Counted from the first letter of the stretch, positions 45,507-56,536 are shown. The stretch: 64,000 bases of DNA from Pseudoxanthomonas jiangsuensis (GCF_010093185.1 NZ_PDWL01000014.1:1-64000); one strand, 5' to 3'. The notes: a model not told the origin generated them from the sequence alone. Translations and numbers: made by a program.

Positions 45507-45560
45507 GCAACGCTTCGTTGCATGCGCAAGCCGCGGCCCCGCGGGCACTGTGCCTAGAAT
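45507..45560 (+). promoter_or_regulatory. promoter of the yceI operon with upstream inverted repeat
   Basis: TAGAAT (45555-45560) ends seven bases before the chosen ATG, predicting a leaderless transcript. GCAACG-CTT-CGTTGC (45507-45521) is a perfect inverted repeat in the divergent gap and may be an operator for either the kinase gene or the yceI operon. Confidence 0.4.
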
Positions 45561-45567
45561 GCCGGCC

Positions 45568-46296
45568 ATGCCGACCGCGCCCGCCCGCTCCGCCCCCGCT
45601 CCCGCGCGCATGCGCCGGCGGATGGCGCCCGCCGTGCTGGCCGCGCTGCTGGCGTCGGCGCCGCTGGCCGCCGCACCGGCGCGCTACGAACTCGACCCGG
45701 TCCACACCCGGGTGCTGTTCGCGATCTCGCATGCCGGCTATTCGCAGGCGCTGGGCACGGTATCGGGCAGCACCGGGATCCTGGAGTTCGACCCGCAGGA
45801 CTGGAGCGGTGCGCGCCTGGACGTGAGCGTGCCCCTGCAGCGCCTGGACCTGGGCGACGCGGACTGGAACCGCGCCGCGCTGGCGCGCAACCTGCTCGAC
45901 GGCGAGCGCTGGCCGCAGGCGCGCTTTGTCTCCAGCCGGATCGAACCGCTGGGCCAGGACCGCTTCATCGTCCATGGCCGGCTGAGCCTGCATGGCATCA
46001 CCCGCGAGCTGCCGCTGGAGGTGACCTTCAATGCCCTGCGCCGGCATCCGCTGCCGCCGTTCCGGCGCACCGCCGGGTTCTCGGCCACCGCCAGCCTCAG
46101 CCGCCGGGACTTTGGCATCGACGCCTGGCCGTCGGTGATCGGCGACCAGGTCGAGCTGCGGATCGAGGCCGAGGCGGTGCGCACCCACGACGATTTCCCG
46201 GATCCGGGCGAAGCCGACCCAGAAGCGGCGGCCATCCCCGATCCCGCATCCACGCCCGCATCCCAGCCCGACCGCCAGGAGTCCACCCCGCCATGA
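45568..46296 (+). CDS. YceI-family periplasmic protein, first copy
   Basis: YceI proteins are lipocalin-like barrels that bind polyisoprenoid lipids. The 242-residue protein has a signal peptide ending near APLAAA, then [28 protein letters not shown]..., the [10 protein letters not shown] and [16 protein letters not shown] motifs. An acidic, proline-rich tail of about 35 residues follows. The ATG at this position is seven bases after a TAGAAT box; another ATG overlaps the box itself and is unlikely. It is coupled to the cytochrome b561 gene by ATGA. Confidence 0.88.
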   Translation: MPTAPARSAPAPARMRRRMAPAVLAALLASAPLAAAPARYELDPVHTRVLFAISHAGYSQALGTVSGSTGILEFDPQDWSGARLDVSVPLQRLDLGDADWNRAALARNLLDGERWPQARFVSSRIEPLGQDRFIVHGRLSLHGITRELPLEVTFNALRRHPLPPFRRTAGFSATASLSRRDFGIDAWPSVIGDQVELRIEAEAVRTHDDFPDPGEADPEAAAIPDPASTPASQPDRQESTPP

Positions 46297-46874
46297 GCCT
46301 GAAGAATCCCGCCGACCGCTGGGGCGGCGTCAGCCAGCTGCTGCACTGGACCATCGCGGCCCTGATCCTGTCCATCGGCGCGGTCGGCCTGGTGATGGGC
46401 GAACTGCCGCGCTCGCCGAAATACTTCTGGGTCTACACCGCGCACAAGTCGCTGGGGCTGACCGTGCTGGCGCTGGTGCTGGTGCGGATCGGCTGGCGCC
46501 TGTACGCCGGCGCGCCGCGGCCGGTGCCGGGCACGCCGCGCTGGCAGGAGCGGATCGCCGCGCTCACCCACGGCGCGATCTACCTGCTGATCCTGGCCAT
46601 GCCGCTGTCGGGCTGGCTGTACGACTCGGCCAGCGGCCTGCGCCCGTTCCGCTGGTTCGGCCTGGCCGAGGTGCCCAAGCTCGCCGCGCCGGACGAGGCG
46701 ATCGCCGGCGCCGCCCACGGCGCCCACGAATGGCTGTTCTGGCTGCTGATCGCGCTGGTGCTGGCGCACGCCGGCGCCGCGCTCTACCACCACTTCGTCC
46801 AGCGCGACGCGACCCTGGCACGCATGCTGCCGCGCGGCTGGCTGTCCCCTTCCCCCCGTGAGGATTCCCCGTGA
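46293..46874 (+). CDS. cytochrome b561-family membrane protein
   Basis: This is a diheme inner-membrane electron carrier of the CybB type. The 193-residue protein has four helices, with histidines in [26 protein letters not shown] and [12 protein letters not shown] that would ligate two haems. It lies between two yceI genes, overlapping each by four bases. This is a known arrangement in which the YceI proteins may carry isoprenoid quinone-like ligands for the cytochrome. Confidence 0.92.
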   Translation: MSLKNPADRWGGVSQLLHWTIAALILSIGAVGLVMGELPRSPKYFWVYTAHKSLGLTVLALVLVRIGWRLYAGAPRPVPGTPRWQERIAALTHGAIYLLILAMPLSGWLYDSASGLRPFRWFGLAEVPKLAAPDEAIAGAAHGAHEWLFWLLIALVLAHAGAALYHHFVQRDATLARMLPRGWLSPSPREDSP

Positions 46875-47440
46875 CGATCAAGCTGACCACGCCCGCGGCC
46901 GTCGCCGCCTCCCTGGCCGCTTTGCTCGCGACCGCCGCGCCGGCGGCCGCCGCCGACTACGCCCAGGCCGCCGGCTCGACCCTGGCCTTCGCCAGCCGCT
47001 ACGACGGCGAGCTGTTCACCGGCCGCTTCGACCGCTTCGACACCAGGCTCAGCTTCGACCCGGCCAAGCCGGAAGCCGGCACCCTGGACGTGACCATCGG
47101 CCTGGCCAGCGCCGTCACCGGCAATGCCGACCGCGACTCGACCCTGAAGACCGCCGACTTCTTCGACATCGGCAAGTACGCCCAGGCGCGCTACAGCGCC
47201 AAGGGTTTCCGCAAGCTGGCCGACGGCCAGTACGCGGCCGACGGCACCCTGGAGCTGCGTGGCGTGCGCAAGCCGGTGACCCTGACCTTCAGCTGGACCG
47301 ACGGCGCCCAGCCGGTGCTGGCCGGCAAGGCGGTGGTCAAGCGCCTGGACTTCGGCGTCGGCGGCGGCGACTGGGCCGACACCGACACCATTCCGGACGC
47401 GGTGAACATCAGCACCCGGGTGGTGCTGAAGCCGCTGTAA
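46871..47440 (+). CDS. YceI-family periplasmic protein, second copy
   Basis: The 189-residue protein has a signal peptide ending near TAAPAAAA. The YceI barrel follows: STLAFASRYDGELFTGRFDRFD, STLKTADFFDIGKYAQARY, LELRGVRKPVTLTFSW and the C-terminal VNISTRVVLKPL. The start is a GTG overlapping the cytochrome stop by GTGA. It differs considerably from the first copy, so this is an old paralogy and not a recent duplication. Confidence 0.9.
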   Translation: MTIKLTTPAAVAASLAALLATAAPAAAADYAQAAGSTLAFASRYDGELFTGRFDRFDTRLSFDPAKPEAGTLDVTIGLASAVTGNADRDSTLKTADFFDIGKYAQARYSAKGFRKLADGQYAADGTLELRGVRKPVTLTFSWTDGAQPVLAGKAVVKRLDFGVGGGDWADTDTIPDAVNISTRVVLKPL

Positions 47441-47450
47441 GCAAGGCTGG

Positions 47451-47903
47451 CTACAGCGACGGGCGTGGCAGGACGAAGCAGCCCGTCCGCCCGTCGGAGG
47501 CGCGCAGGCAGGCGCGCTCGCCCCCGGCGGTGAAGCCGAAGACCGCGCCGTCCGCGGCCACGATCACCGCCTCCCAGGTGCTGTCGGCATGACCCAGGCG
47601 CAGCAGCGTCGGCGGCGGCGGTTCGTCGAGGAAGGCCTCGCCCGCCGCCGCGGCCAGGATCCGGCGGATGTTGGCCAGGTCGCGGTCGGCGGTGGTGCTG
47701 GTCAAGGCCTTGAGCAGCACCACCCGCTCGATCGCGGCCGCGTCCAGCACTTCGCCCACCGTGCGCCCGACCCAGGCGGGCCCGGCGTTGGCCGACGTCG
47801 CCTTGGCCAGGTCGACGTCGCCCGCGGCAGCGGCAGGCCCGGCGACCCAGCCGCCCAGCGCCGCCAGCAGAGGCCAGCCGGCACCCACGCCGATCCCGTT
47901 CAT
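47451..47903 (-). CDS. secreted hypothetical protein next to a glutaredoxin
   Basis: The 150-residue protein has a hydrophobic N-terminal segment (WPLLAALGGWVAGPAAAA) and a mature domain of about 120 residues. That domain contains LLKALTSTTADRDLANIRRIL and two cysteines, CLRASDGRTGC, that could form a disulfide. No family is recognised. Its ATG overlaps the glutaredoxin-like gene stop (ATGA), so the pair is co-translated. Confidence 0.7.
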   Translation of the reverse strand: MNGIGVGAGWPLLAALGGWVAGPAAAAGDVDLAKATSANAGPAWVGRTVGEVLDAAAIERVVLLKALTSTTADRDLANIRRILAAAAGEAFLDEPPPPTLLRLGHADSTWEAVIVAADGAVFGFTAGGERACLRASDGRTGCFVLPRPSL

Positions 47904-48142
47904 GCCGGCTCCCTGCGCGCCAGCCACTGGCGCACCGCCTCGGCCGCGAACGGCCAGTCCAGCTCTTCGCCGCTGCGGACATCGCGCAGCACCGGCACGC
48001 GCACGCCGTAGCGCGCCTCCAACGCCGCATCGTCGTCGATGAACACGCTTTCCGGCTCCGGCAGGCGCGCCTGCGCCAGCACTTCCAGGGCCAGGTCGCA
48101 GAGGTGGCAGTCGTCGCGCTGGTAGAGGAGGTATCGCGGCAT
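47900..48142 (-). CDS. glutaredoxin-family protein
   Basis: The 80-residue protein is a minimal thioredoxin fold with the redox motif CHLC at residues 12-15 ([16 protein letters not shown]), the cis-proline VRVPVL and a terminal helix. It matches the small DUF836-type glutaredoxins of proteobacteria. It is divergent from sdaA and coupled to a secreted unknown. Confidence 0.88.
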   Translation of the reverse strand: MPRYLLYQRDDCHLCDLALEVLAQARLPEPESVFIDDDAALEARYGVRVPVLRDVRSGEELDWPFAAEAVRQWLARREPA

Positions 48143-48251
48143 GCGGGTTTCCCGGGATTCTTCGGACGGCGGGAAGGTAGCCCATGGGGCGCCGATCGCG
48201 CAGCCCGGCCGTCGCCGGCGGCGAACACCCGCCCCGCAGCGCGTCATGCGC

Positions 48252-48275
48252 GGTTGCGCACGCAACCAATACAAT
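48252..48275 (+). promoter_or_regulatory. sdaA promoter with operator-like palindrome
   Basis: GGTTGCG-CA-CGCAACC (48252-48267) is a perfect 7+2+7 inverted repeat ending two bases before TACAAT (48270-48275), the likely -10 box. It would cover the -35 region, so a repressor bound there would block the promoter. The leader to the ATG is 30 bases. Confidence 0.5.
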
Positions 48276-48305
48276 CGCGCGCACACCCGCCCCGCAACAC
48301 CGCCG

Positions 48306-49688
<1,383 letters not shown>

Positions 49689-49861
49689 AGGCCGGGCTGC
49701 CCGGCTCAAGTCGCTGCCGCGGCCGCCGTTACCGGTCTTGAAGGTTTCAGCAAGAACCAACGGGAACCGGGGGGATCTCGATCGACGCTCCGTCCGCCAT
49801 CCGCCGCCGGCAGGAGGCCGCGGGCCCAGGCATCCGCCGTGCCGCACGACGCGCGGCCCTC

Positions 49862-52800
49862 GTGCTGCTGGCCGCACTGGCCGGCCTGGCGCCGGGCGCG
49901 CACGCCCTGGATGCGGACAAGCCGTTCCGCGACTACGTGGCCGACAGCTGGGGCGTGGAGCAGGGCCTGCCGCAGATCAGCGTGCTGTCGATCACCCAGG
50001 ACCCGGCCGGCTACCTCTGGTTCGGCACCCAGGGTGGGCTGGCGCGGTTCGATGGCGCGCGCTTCTTCCGCTATACCCAGAACGACGCCAGCGAGCTGGG
50101 CAGCCATGTCCAGGCCCTGCTGACCGATGCGACCGGGCGGCTCTGGGTGGGCACCTCGCAGGGCCTGCTGGTGTTGGAGAACGGCCGCTTCCAGCGGGTC
50201 CTGCCGGCCGCCACCGCCGATGCGCAGGCCGCGGGTTTCCCGATCCGCGCCCTGGCCCTGGATGCGGGGCGGATCCTGGCGGCCGGCCCGGACGGCGTGT
50301 ACGTCGCCGAGGGCGGACGGCTGCGGCCGCTGCATCCGCTGCCCGGCCCCGCCCTGAGCCTGTTGCCGCGTGCCGATGGCCTGTGGATCGGCAGCGTCGG
50401 CCGGGTATTCCGGGCCGGCGCCGCCGGCGTGGACGCCCACCCCTTGCCGGCCGGTGCCGAGTCCGCCCAGGTCACCGCCCTGGCCGCACGCGGCGACGGC
50501 CTGTGGGCCGGCAGCAGCCAGGGCCTGTTCCACCGTGAAGGCGGCGGATGGCGGATGGCGGGTTCCGGTCCCGATGCCGGCGCACCGGTCGAGGCCCTGC
50601 GTGCCGACCGCGACGGCAACCTGTGGGTGGCCACCCCGCAGCACCTCGAACGCCTGCGCCCGGGCCGGCCGGCCGAGCGCATCCAGGGCGCGCCGGGCAG
50701 CAACGCGATCCGCGCGATCTTCGAGGACCGCGACGGCAGCCTGTGGCTGGGCAGCATGGTCGACGGCGTCACCCGCCTATGGAACGGCTGGACCCGCCGC
50801 CTCGGCCAGGCAGAAGGGCTGGGCAATCCGCTGCTGTGGTCGATCGCCCCGGCGCCGGACGGCAGCATCTGGGTCGGCGGCAGCGACGGGGTCGATGCCT
50901 GGAGCGGCGACCGCTTCCAGCGCCGCGTCGGCGGCGCCGAACTGCCGCACCCGGAGGCCTACAGCCTGCTGGTCGAAGCCGGCCAGGCCTGGATCGGCAC
51001 CCGCTCCGGGGTGGCGGTGCTGCGCCAGGGCCGGGTGGAGATCCCGGAAGTCCTCGCCCCGCTGCGCGAGGCCCAGGTCAACGGCATCGTCCGCGACCGC
51101 GAGGGACGGCTGTGGTTCGCCACCACCGCCGGGCTGTTCATGCTGCCGCCCAGCGGCGGGCTGGTGCGCTACGCCGAGCGGGAAGGCCTGGCCGATCCGC
51201 GTGTGCGCCTGGTCCACCAGACCCGCGACGGCCGCCTGCTACTGGGCACCTACCGCGGCCTGTACGAATGGCGCGACGGCCGCATCCTGCCCCTGGGCCG
51301 GCAGACCGGCCTGGCCGACGACACCATGATCAGCGCCTTCCTGGAGCTGGACGACGGCCGCTGGGTGGCCGGCAGCACCAGCGGCGAGGACCTGCGCGTG
51401 TACGACGGCCAGCGCTGGCACCGCATCGGCCGCACCCAGGACCTGCCGGCGAACGTGGCCTTCTTCCTGGCCCAGACCGGGGGCGAGCTGTGGGTGGCCG
51501 GCATGCGCGGGGTCTACCGCCTGCCGATGGCCGAGCTGGACCGGGTCCTGGCCGACCCTTCCCACCGCGTGGCCGCGGCGATGGTGATCAACTCCGGCGC
51601 CGACCGCCCCGGCGGCCAGCTAGACAAGTGCTGCAACGGCGCCGGCAACAGCCGAGGCCTGCTGCGCGACGGCCGGCTGTGGCTGCCCACGCGCGACGGC
51701 GCCCTGCTGGTGGACACCACCCTGCCGGACACCACCGCGCCGGCACCGGATGTTCGGATCGAACGCCTGCAGGCCCAGGGCCGCTGGATGGTCCCGCGCC
51801 GCGACGCCCCGCTGCAGGTGCCGCTAGGCGCGCGCGACCTGAAGTTCGACTTCACCGTGCCGGCCTTCCAGCCCCTGCGCGCGCCGCAGCTGCGCTACCG
51901 CCTGACCGGCTACGAGCAGGGCTGGCGCGAACTCGACGACCCGGCCCTGCGCACCGCCACCTATACCAACCTGCCGCCGGGCCGCTACGCCTTCGAAGTG
52001 GCCGACTTCGCCCGCGCCAAGCCTCTGGCCAGCGCCGCCCGGGTCGAACTCGAGATCCCGCCGCGCCTGCACGAAACCCCCGGCTTCCGCCTGCTCCTGC
52101 TGATCCTGGCCGGCGGCGTGCCCTGGCTGGGCTATCTTTGGCTGCAGAGCCGCCACGCCCGCCAGCGCAACCGGCTCGAACGCCTGGTGCAGGAGCGCAC
52201 CCGCGACCTGCAGGCCGCCAACGCCCGGCTGGAGGCGATCAGCTTCACAGACCCGCTGACCGGCCTGCACAACCGCCGCTACCTCGCCCGCCAGGTCCCC
52301 GCCGACCTGTCCTTCTACGAGCGCGATCCGGCCTTCCGCGCCGGCGACGAAGCGGTGGTGTTCGCGCTGCTCGACGTGGACCACTTCAAGGCGATCAACG
52401 ACACCTACGGCCATGCCGCCGGCGACCGCGTGCTGGAACAGTTCGGCGAGGTGCTGGGCGAGCTGGTGCGCAAGGGCGATTACGTCGCCCGCTGGGGCGG
52501 CGAGGAGTTCCTGCTGGTGTTCCGCCCTTGCCCGCGGAACGGTCTGGCCGCGATCGGACAGCGCCTGTGCGAGCGGATCGCCGCGCACGCCTTCGACCTG
52601 GGCAACGGCATGAGCCACCGCCTGACCGTCTCCATCGGGCTGATCGAATGCCCGGTCTTCCGCCGGACCCCGCACCTGCTGGGCTGGGAGCAACTGGTCA
52701 CCCTCGCCGACCGCGCCCTGTACCGGGCCAAGGCCTCCGGCCGCAACGCCTGGTTCGCCTACCGCCCGGTCCCTGGCTGCGAACCCGCACCCGATGCGCC

Positions 52801-52888
52801 GGTCCTCGATGGCGACCCCTGGTGGCTGGTGGAAAGCGGCAGCCTGGAGATGTTCGGGCGCGATGGGGCGGTGGACGTCGCTTCGTAG
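49862..52888 (+). CDS. diguanylate cyclase with periplasmic two-component propeller sensor
   Basis: The protein (1008 residues as called) makes cyclic di-GMP. It has about a dozen propeller repeats ([29 protein letters not shown] and others), then a Y_Y_Y domain ([25 protein letters not shown]). A membrane helix lies near 744-762, a coiled linker follows, and the GGDEF domain has [14 protein letters not shown] and an intact GGEEF near 880. The only canonical start is a GTG inside the signal peptide; a basic stretch RRAARRAA lies upstream in the same open frame. The TAG stop is part of a repeat end. Confidence 0.92.
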   Translation: MLLAALAGLAPGAHALDADKPFRDYVADSWGVEQGLPQISVLSITQDPAGYLWFGTQGGLARFDGARFFRYTQNDASELGSHVQALLTDATGRLWVGTSQGLLVLENGRFQRVLPAATADAQAAGFPIRALALDAGRILAAGPDGVYVAEGGRLRPLHPLPGPALSLLPRADGLWIGSVGRVFRAGAAGVDAHPLPAGAESAQVTALAARGDGLWAGSSQGLFHREGGGWRMAGSGPDAGAPVEALRADRDGNLWVATPQHLERLRPGRPAERIQGAPGSNAIRAIFEDRDGSLWLGSMVDGVTRLWNGWTRRLGQAEGLGNPLLWSIAPAPDGSIWVGGSDGVDAWSGDRFQRRVGGAELPHPEAYSLLVEAGQAWIGTRSGVAVLRQGRVEIPEVLAPLREAQVNGIVRDREGRLWFATTAGLFMLPPSGGLVRYAEREGLADPRVRLVHQTRDGRLLLGTYRGLYEWRDGRILPLGRQTGLADDTMISAFLELDDGRWVAGSTSGEDLRVYDGQRWHRIGRTQDLPANVAFFLAQTGGELWVAGMRGVYRLPMAELDRVLADPSHRVAAAMVINSGADRPGGQLDKCCNGAGNSRGLLRDGRLWLPTRDGALLVDTTLPDTTAPAPDVRIERLQAQGRWMVPRRDAPLQVPLGARDLKFDFTVPAFQPLRAPQLRYRLTGYEQGWRELDDPALRTATYTNLPPGRYAFEVADFARAKPLASAARVELEIPPRLHETPGFRLLLLILAGGVPWLGYLWLQSRHARQRNRLERLVQERTRDLQAANARLEAISFTDPLTGLHNRRYLARQVPADLSFYERDPAFRAGDEAVVFALLDVDHFKAINDTYGHAAGDRVLEQFGEVLGELVRKGDYVARWGGEEFLLVFRPCPRNGLAAIGQRLCERIAAHAFDLGNGMSHRLTVSIGLIECPVFRRTPHLLGWEQLVTLADRALYRAKASGRNAWFAYRPVPGCEPAPDAPVLDGDPWWLVESGSLEMFGRDGAVDVAS

Positions 52889-52902
52889 GAGCCGATCTGA
52901 CA
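52885..52902. repeat. partial GTAG-type extragenic palindrome
   Basis: GTAGGAGCCGATCTGACA is a close match to the left end of the composite repeats, and its TAG is the stop codon of the diguanylate cyclase. It lies in a convergent gap with hom. Confidence 0.5.
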
Positions 52903-52978
52903 GCCGCAACCGCAAAAGCATGAGGTTGCGCCGGCTTCGGAGGGAGTCCGCCGTCGAAATGACCGGACAGCGCCAGAC

Positions 52979-54109
52979 TCAGCCCGCCGCGATCCTCAGC
53001 ACGTCGTCCAGCAAAGCCGCCGCGGTGACTTCCGCGCCCGCGCCCGGCCCTTGGATCAGCAACGGCTGCGCACGGTAGCGGTCGCTGCGGATCGCCACCC
53101 GGTTGTCGGTGCCTGCGCCACCGCAGAGCGCATGCCCCGCCGGCAGCACCCGCAGCCCGACCTCCGCGCCCTGCGGATCGAAACGGCCGACGAAACGCAG
53201 GCTGCCGCCCACCGCGCGCGCCTCCGCCAGGCGCGTCGCCAGCGGCGCATCCAGCAACGGCAACGCCTCGCGCACCGCGCCGGCCGAGGCCGCCGCCAGC
53301 GCCTCCGGCACCAGCGAATCCACCCGCACCTGGCGCCCGTCCAGGGCCAGGCCCGCCGCCCGCGCCAGGATCAGCAGCTTGCGCCGCACGTCCTCGCCGG
53401 ACAGGTCGATGCACGGGTCCGGCTCGGTGTAGCCGGCGTCGAGCGCCTGCGCCACCAGCGCCGAGAACGGCCGCGCCCCGTCGTAATGGTTGAACAGCCA
53501 GGCCAGCGAACCGGAGAGCACGCCTTCCACCGCCTCGATCCGGTCGCCGCCGGCGACCAGCGCACGCAGGCTGCGCAGCACCGGCAGGCCGGCGCCGACC
53601 GTGGCGGCGTCGCCGTACTGCGCCCCGGTGTCGGCCTGCGCCTCGCAGATCGCCTGCGAGCGTGCCAGCAGCCCGCCATGGCCGAGCTTGTTGGCGGTCA
53701 CCACGTTCACCCCGCGCGCCAGCCATTCCGGGTGCCAGTTGGCGACCAGCTCGCTGGCGGTGGCGTCGACTACGATCCCGCCGGCGCGCAGCGCCTCGGC
53801 CTCGGCCCAGCCCTGCAGCTCGGCCTCGCGCCGCGGCGCGGCATTGGCCCGCGCCAGCGCCGCCTGCGGATCGGCCACGTCGCCCAGCACCGTGCGCGAA
53901 TTGGCCAGCCACACGATCCGCGGCAGGGCCACGCCGCGTTCCTGCAGCATCCGGTAGCGGGCCAGAAAGGCCGCGCCGACCGTGCCGGTGCCCAGCAGGG
54001 CCAGCCGCCGCGCCGCCACCGGATTGCCGGCCTTGCGCGCGCCGGCGGCGCGCGGCCGCTCGATGCGCGGCCGGCCGGCCAGCGGACCGGAGCCGGCGAC
54101 CGCGCTCAC
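52979..54109 (-). CDS. hom: homoserine dehydrogenase
   Basis: This enzyme reduces aspartate semialdehyde to homoserine. The 376-residue protein has the Rossmann motif LLGTGTVG near residues 36-43 and DATASELVANWHPEWLARGVNVVTANKLG. The catalytic region YGDAATVGAGLPVLRSLRAL, GVLSGSLAWLFN and AGYTEPDPCIDLSGEDVRRKLLILAR follows. No aspartokinase or ACT domain is fused, unlike ThrA/MetL. The GTG start overlaps the metB stop by GTGA, placing it under the metX riboswitch. Confidence 0.93.
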   Translation of the reverse strand: MSAVAGSGPLAGRPRIERPRAAGARKAGNPVAARRLALLGTGTVGAAFLARYRMLQERGVALPRIVWLANSRTVLGDVADPQAALARANAAPRREAELQGWAEAEALRAGGIVVDATASELVANWHPEWLARGVNVVTANKLGHGGLLARSQAICEAQADTGAQYGDAATVGAGLPVLRSLRALVAGGDRIEAVEGVLSGSLAWLFNHYDGARPFSALVAQALDAGYTEPDPCIDLSGEDVRRKLLILARAAGLALDGRQVRVDSLVPEALAAASAGAVREALPLLDAPLATRLAEARAVGGSLRFVGRFDPQGAEVGLRVLPAGHALCGGAGTDNRVAIRSDRYRAQPLLIQGPGAGAEVTAAALLDDVLRIAAG

Positions 54110-55314
54110 GCCTCCACCCGTTCCGGTGCGGCGGCCGCGGCGCGCTCGGCCGCCAGCAGGGCGCCGGCGACGTCGGCGATCAGGTCCTCGCTGGCCTCGA
54201 TCCCGATCGACAGCCGCAACAGGCCGTCGGAAATGCCGGCCTTGGCCCGCGCCTCCGGACTCATCGCCGCGTGGGTCATGGTCGCCGGATGCGCGACCAG
54301 GCTCTCCACCCCGCCCAGCGACTCGGCCAGGGTGAACCAGCGCAGCGTATCGACGAAGGCGCGCACCGCCGCCAGCCCGCCCTTGAGCTCGAAGCTGAGC
54401 ATCGCGCCGAAGCCGGACTGCTGGCTGGCCGCCAGGGCATGCCCGGGGTGCGAGGCCAGGCCGGGGAAGTAGACCTTCTCCACCGCCGCGTGGCCGTCGA
54501 GCAGGGCGGCGATCGCGGCCGCGTTCTCCTGGTGCACGCGCATGCGCGCGTCCAGGGTGCGCAGGCCGCGCAGGGTCAGGAAGCTGTCGAACGGCGAGCC
54601 GGTCAGGCCCAGCGCGTTCGCCCACCAGGTCAGCTGCTGGTGCAGCTCCGGGTCGCGCGCGACCACCGCGCCGCCGACCACGTCACTGTGGCCGTTGACG
54701 TACTTGGTGGTCGAATGCACCACCAGGTCGGCGCCGAACGCCAGCGGCTTCTGCAGGGCCGGCGACAGGAAGGTGTTGTCCACCACCACCAGCGCACCGG
54801 CGCGGTGCGCCGCGTCGATCACCGCGCGCAGGTCGGTCACCCGCAGCAGGGGGTTGGACGGGGTTTCCACCAGCACCAGCTTGGGCGAACGGCCCAGGGC
54901 GTCGGCCAGCGAGCGCGGGTCGGTCAGGTCGGCGGTGATCAGCTCGAAGTGGCCCTTGGCCGCCAGCGCGTTGAACAGCCGCCAGCTGCCGCCGTAGGCG
55001 TCGTGCGGCACCACCAGGCGCTCGCCCGGCTGCAGCAGGGCGTTGAGCACCAGGTTGATCGCGCCCATGCCGGTGGCGGTGACCACGCCGCCGGCGCCCC
55101 CTTCCAGTTCGGCCAGCGCCTCGCCCAGCAGGTCGCGGGTCGGGTTGCCGCTGCGGGTGTAGTCGTACTGGCGCTTGTTGCCGAAGCCGTCGAAGCTGAA
55201 GTTGCTCGACAGCACGATCGGCGGGGTGACCGCGCCGTATGCGGTGTCGTGGTCGATCCCGGCGCGCACGGCGGCGGTGGCGGGGCGGCAGGTCTTGGGG
55301 TCGTTCTGGCTCAT
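54106..55314 (-). CDS. metB: cystathionine gamma-synthase / O-succinylhomoserine (thiol)-lyase
   Basis: This PLP enzyme joins the acylhomoserine made by MetX to cysteine, giving cystathionine. The 402-residue protein has YTRSGNPTRDLLGEALAELEGG, the cofactor lysine K204 in HSTTKYVNGHSDVVGG, NTFLSP and SLGGVESLVAHPATMTH. The family also includes direct-sulfhydrylation enzymes, so cystathionine synthase is the likely, not the proven, activity. It is the middle gene of a fully overlapping metX-metB-hom operon. Confidence 0.93.
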   Translation of the reverse strand: MSQNDPKTCRPATAAVRAGIDHDTAYGAVTPPIVLSSNFSFDGFGNKRQYDYTRSGNPTRDLLGEALAELEGGAGGVVTATGMGAINLVLNALLQPGERLVVPHDAYGGSWRLFNALAAKGHFELITADLTDPRSLADALGRSPKLVLVETPSNPLLRVTDLRAVIDAAHRAGALVVVDNTFLSPALQKPLAFGADLVVHSTTKYVNGHSDVVGGAVVARDPELHQQLTWWANALGLTGSPFDSFLTLRGLRTLDARMRVHQENAAAIAALLDGHAAVEKVYFPGLASHPGHALAASQQSGFGAMLSFELKGGLAAVRAFVDTLRWFTLAESLGGVESLVAHPATMTHAAMSPEARAKAGISDGLLRLSIGIEASEDLIADVAGALLAAERAAAAAPERVEA

Positions 55315-56348
55315 GCGGCGGTTCCTTGGCCGCGCAGGACGGCGGCGAGAATGAGGTCGATGCGGTCGGTTTCTTTCAGGAAGGCGTCATGGCCGTAGGG
55401 TGAGCGCAGCACGCGCAGCTGGCCGCGCCCGGCCAGGCCCTCCACCAGCGACACCGAGTCGGACAGCGGCACCAGGCGGTCGCCCTCCACCGCGACCACG
55501 GTCACCGGCACCGGCACGCTGGCCGGGTCCAGGCGGTGCAGGTCGATGGATTCGGACAGGCGCAGGAAGGCGGTGACCGGGGTGCGCGCCACGTACTGCG
55601 CGCCGGCCGCGTCCAGGTAGTCCTCGGCGGCGCAGCGCACTCGGCCGTTGACGATCTCCGGGGCGGCGTCGAAGCGTTCGCCGAACTCCTCCGGGGTGCG
55701 GTAGCTGAGCATCGCGAACTGCCGCGCCAGGGCCAGGCCCGGCACGTCGGCGCACTGCATCTGGCCCAGCGCGACCGCACGCCTTTGCAGCGCGCGCCAG
55801 GCGCTGGCGTAGGGATGCGGACGGTGCACGCCGCTGACCGCGACCAGCCTCTGCAGCCTTCCCGGGTGGCGGGCGGCGAACTGCAGGCCGACCATAGAAC
55901 CGTAGGAATAGCCGACGAAGGCCTGCAGCCGTTCGATTTCCAGTGCATCGAGCAGCAGGGCGATCGCGTCGGCCTGGTCGGCGGTGTCGATCGGCGCATC
56001 CAGGCGGCCATCGGCGCCGACGTAGTCGAACGCCAGCACCCGCACCACGGCCGGGTCCAGCGCGCGGCCGGCGGCGACCAGGGCATTGGCCCAGCCCGAT
56101 TCCGGGAACGTCGCGCTGGCCGAGGCGTGCCGATGGGCGGAGATGCCGCCGGCGATGAACACCACCGGGCCGTCGCCCTGGCCCTGCAGTTCGTAGCGCA
56201 GCACCACCTGGCGCACGCCGGCGTGGCGCATCGGCAAGGCCACCGCGATTTCGCCGCGCTGCGCGGACGGCGCGGCGCGGCCGGCGTGCGGCTCGCTACA
56301 GGAAGGCTCGACGGAGTCGGGATGCGGGGCGGTGTTCACGAGGCTCAT
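55311..56348 (-). CDS. metX: homoserine O-acyltransferase, MetX type (probably succinyltransferase)
   Basis: This alpha/beta-hydrolase-fold enzyme activates homoserine. The 345-residue protein has nucleophile S148 in GYSYGSMVG, the acid in VVAVEGDRLVPL and the histidine in YGHDAF near the C-terminus. Xanthomonad MetX proteins of this type have been shown to use succinyl-CoA in place of acetyl-CoA, and pairing with metB fits that; specificity is inference here. Translation probably depends on the SAM-I riboswitch in its leader, whose downstream sequence pairs with the bases directly before the ATG. Confidence 0.92.
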   Translation of the reverse strand: MSLVNTAPHPDSVEPSCSEPHAGRAAPSAQRGEIAVALPMRHAGVRQVVLRYELQGQGDGPVVFIAGGISAHRHASASATFPESGWANALVAAGRALDPAVVRVLAFDYVGADGRLDAPIDTADQADAIALLLDALEIERLQAFVGYSYGSMVGLQFAARHPGRLQRLVAVSGVHRPHPYASAWRALQRRAVALGQMQCADVPGLALARQFAMLSYRTPEEFGERFDAAPEIVNGRVRCAAEDYLDAAGAQYVARTPVTAFLRLSESIDLHRLDPASVPVPVTVVAVEGDRLVPLSDSVSLVEGLAGRGQLRVLRSPYGHDAFLKETDRIDLILAAVLRGQGTAA

Positions 56349-56377
56349 GGCGGGTTCCGGGGAAAACCGCCATCGAG
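56349..56377 (-). promoter_or_regulatory. expression platform of the metX riboswitch (start-site sequestering hairpin)
   Basis: On the minus strand GGCGG (56371-56367) can pair with CCGCC (56353-56349) directly before the metX ATG, hiding the GGAA ribosome-binding site in its loop. The overlapping CTCGATGGC (56377-56369) is a perfect 9-base complement of the 5' strand of riboswitch helix P1, offering an alternative pairing. Confidence 0.6.
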
Positions 56378-56421
56378 CCTTCGCGGGGCCCGCGTTCGCC
56401 GTGCATGCCGCACGCGACGAA

Positions 56422-56536
56422 CCATCTTCCGGCGGACGCGTGGTCCCCCGCAGGATTTGGCACCTACGCGAACGCTTGCGCGATTCGCGGGCTGCCCCGG
56501 CATCAAAGGGCCTGTCCCTCCGCCGGTCTCGATGGC
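56422..56536 (-). ncRNA. SAM-I (S-box) riboswitch upstream of metX
   Basis: Reading the minus strand, the consensus core is plain: GGCGGAGGGACAGGCCC, UGAUGCCGGGGCAGCC, a P3 stem CGCGAA/UUCGCG, and GGUGCCAAAUCCUGCGGG. It is closed by helix P1, CCAUC (56535-56531) with GAUGG (56426-56422). These elements match the SAM-I family in order and spacing. It lies in the leader of metX-metB-hom, so S-adenosylmethionine should shut down methionine synthesis. Confidence 0.93.

Noticed and set aside
41605-46296. A 1563-codon open frame on the plus strand opposite the hybrid kinase gene
   Set aside because: It is an antisense shadow caused by the very high G+C content. Its translation is low-complexity Gln/His/Arg/Ala sequence with no domain; only its last 243 codons are real (the first yceI gene).
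49691-49705. Terminator after sdaA
   Set aside because: GCCGGG/CCCGGC can form a short stem, but there is no T-run and such motifs are expected by chance at this G+C content.
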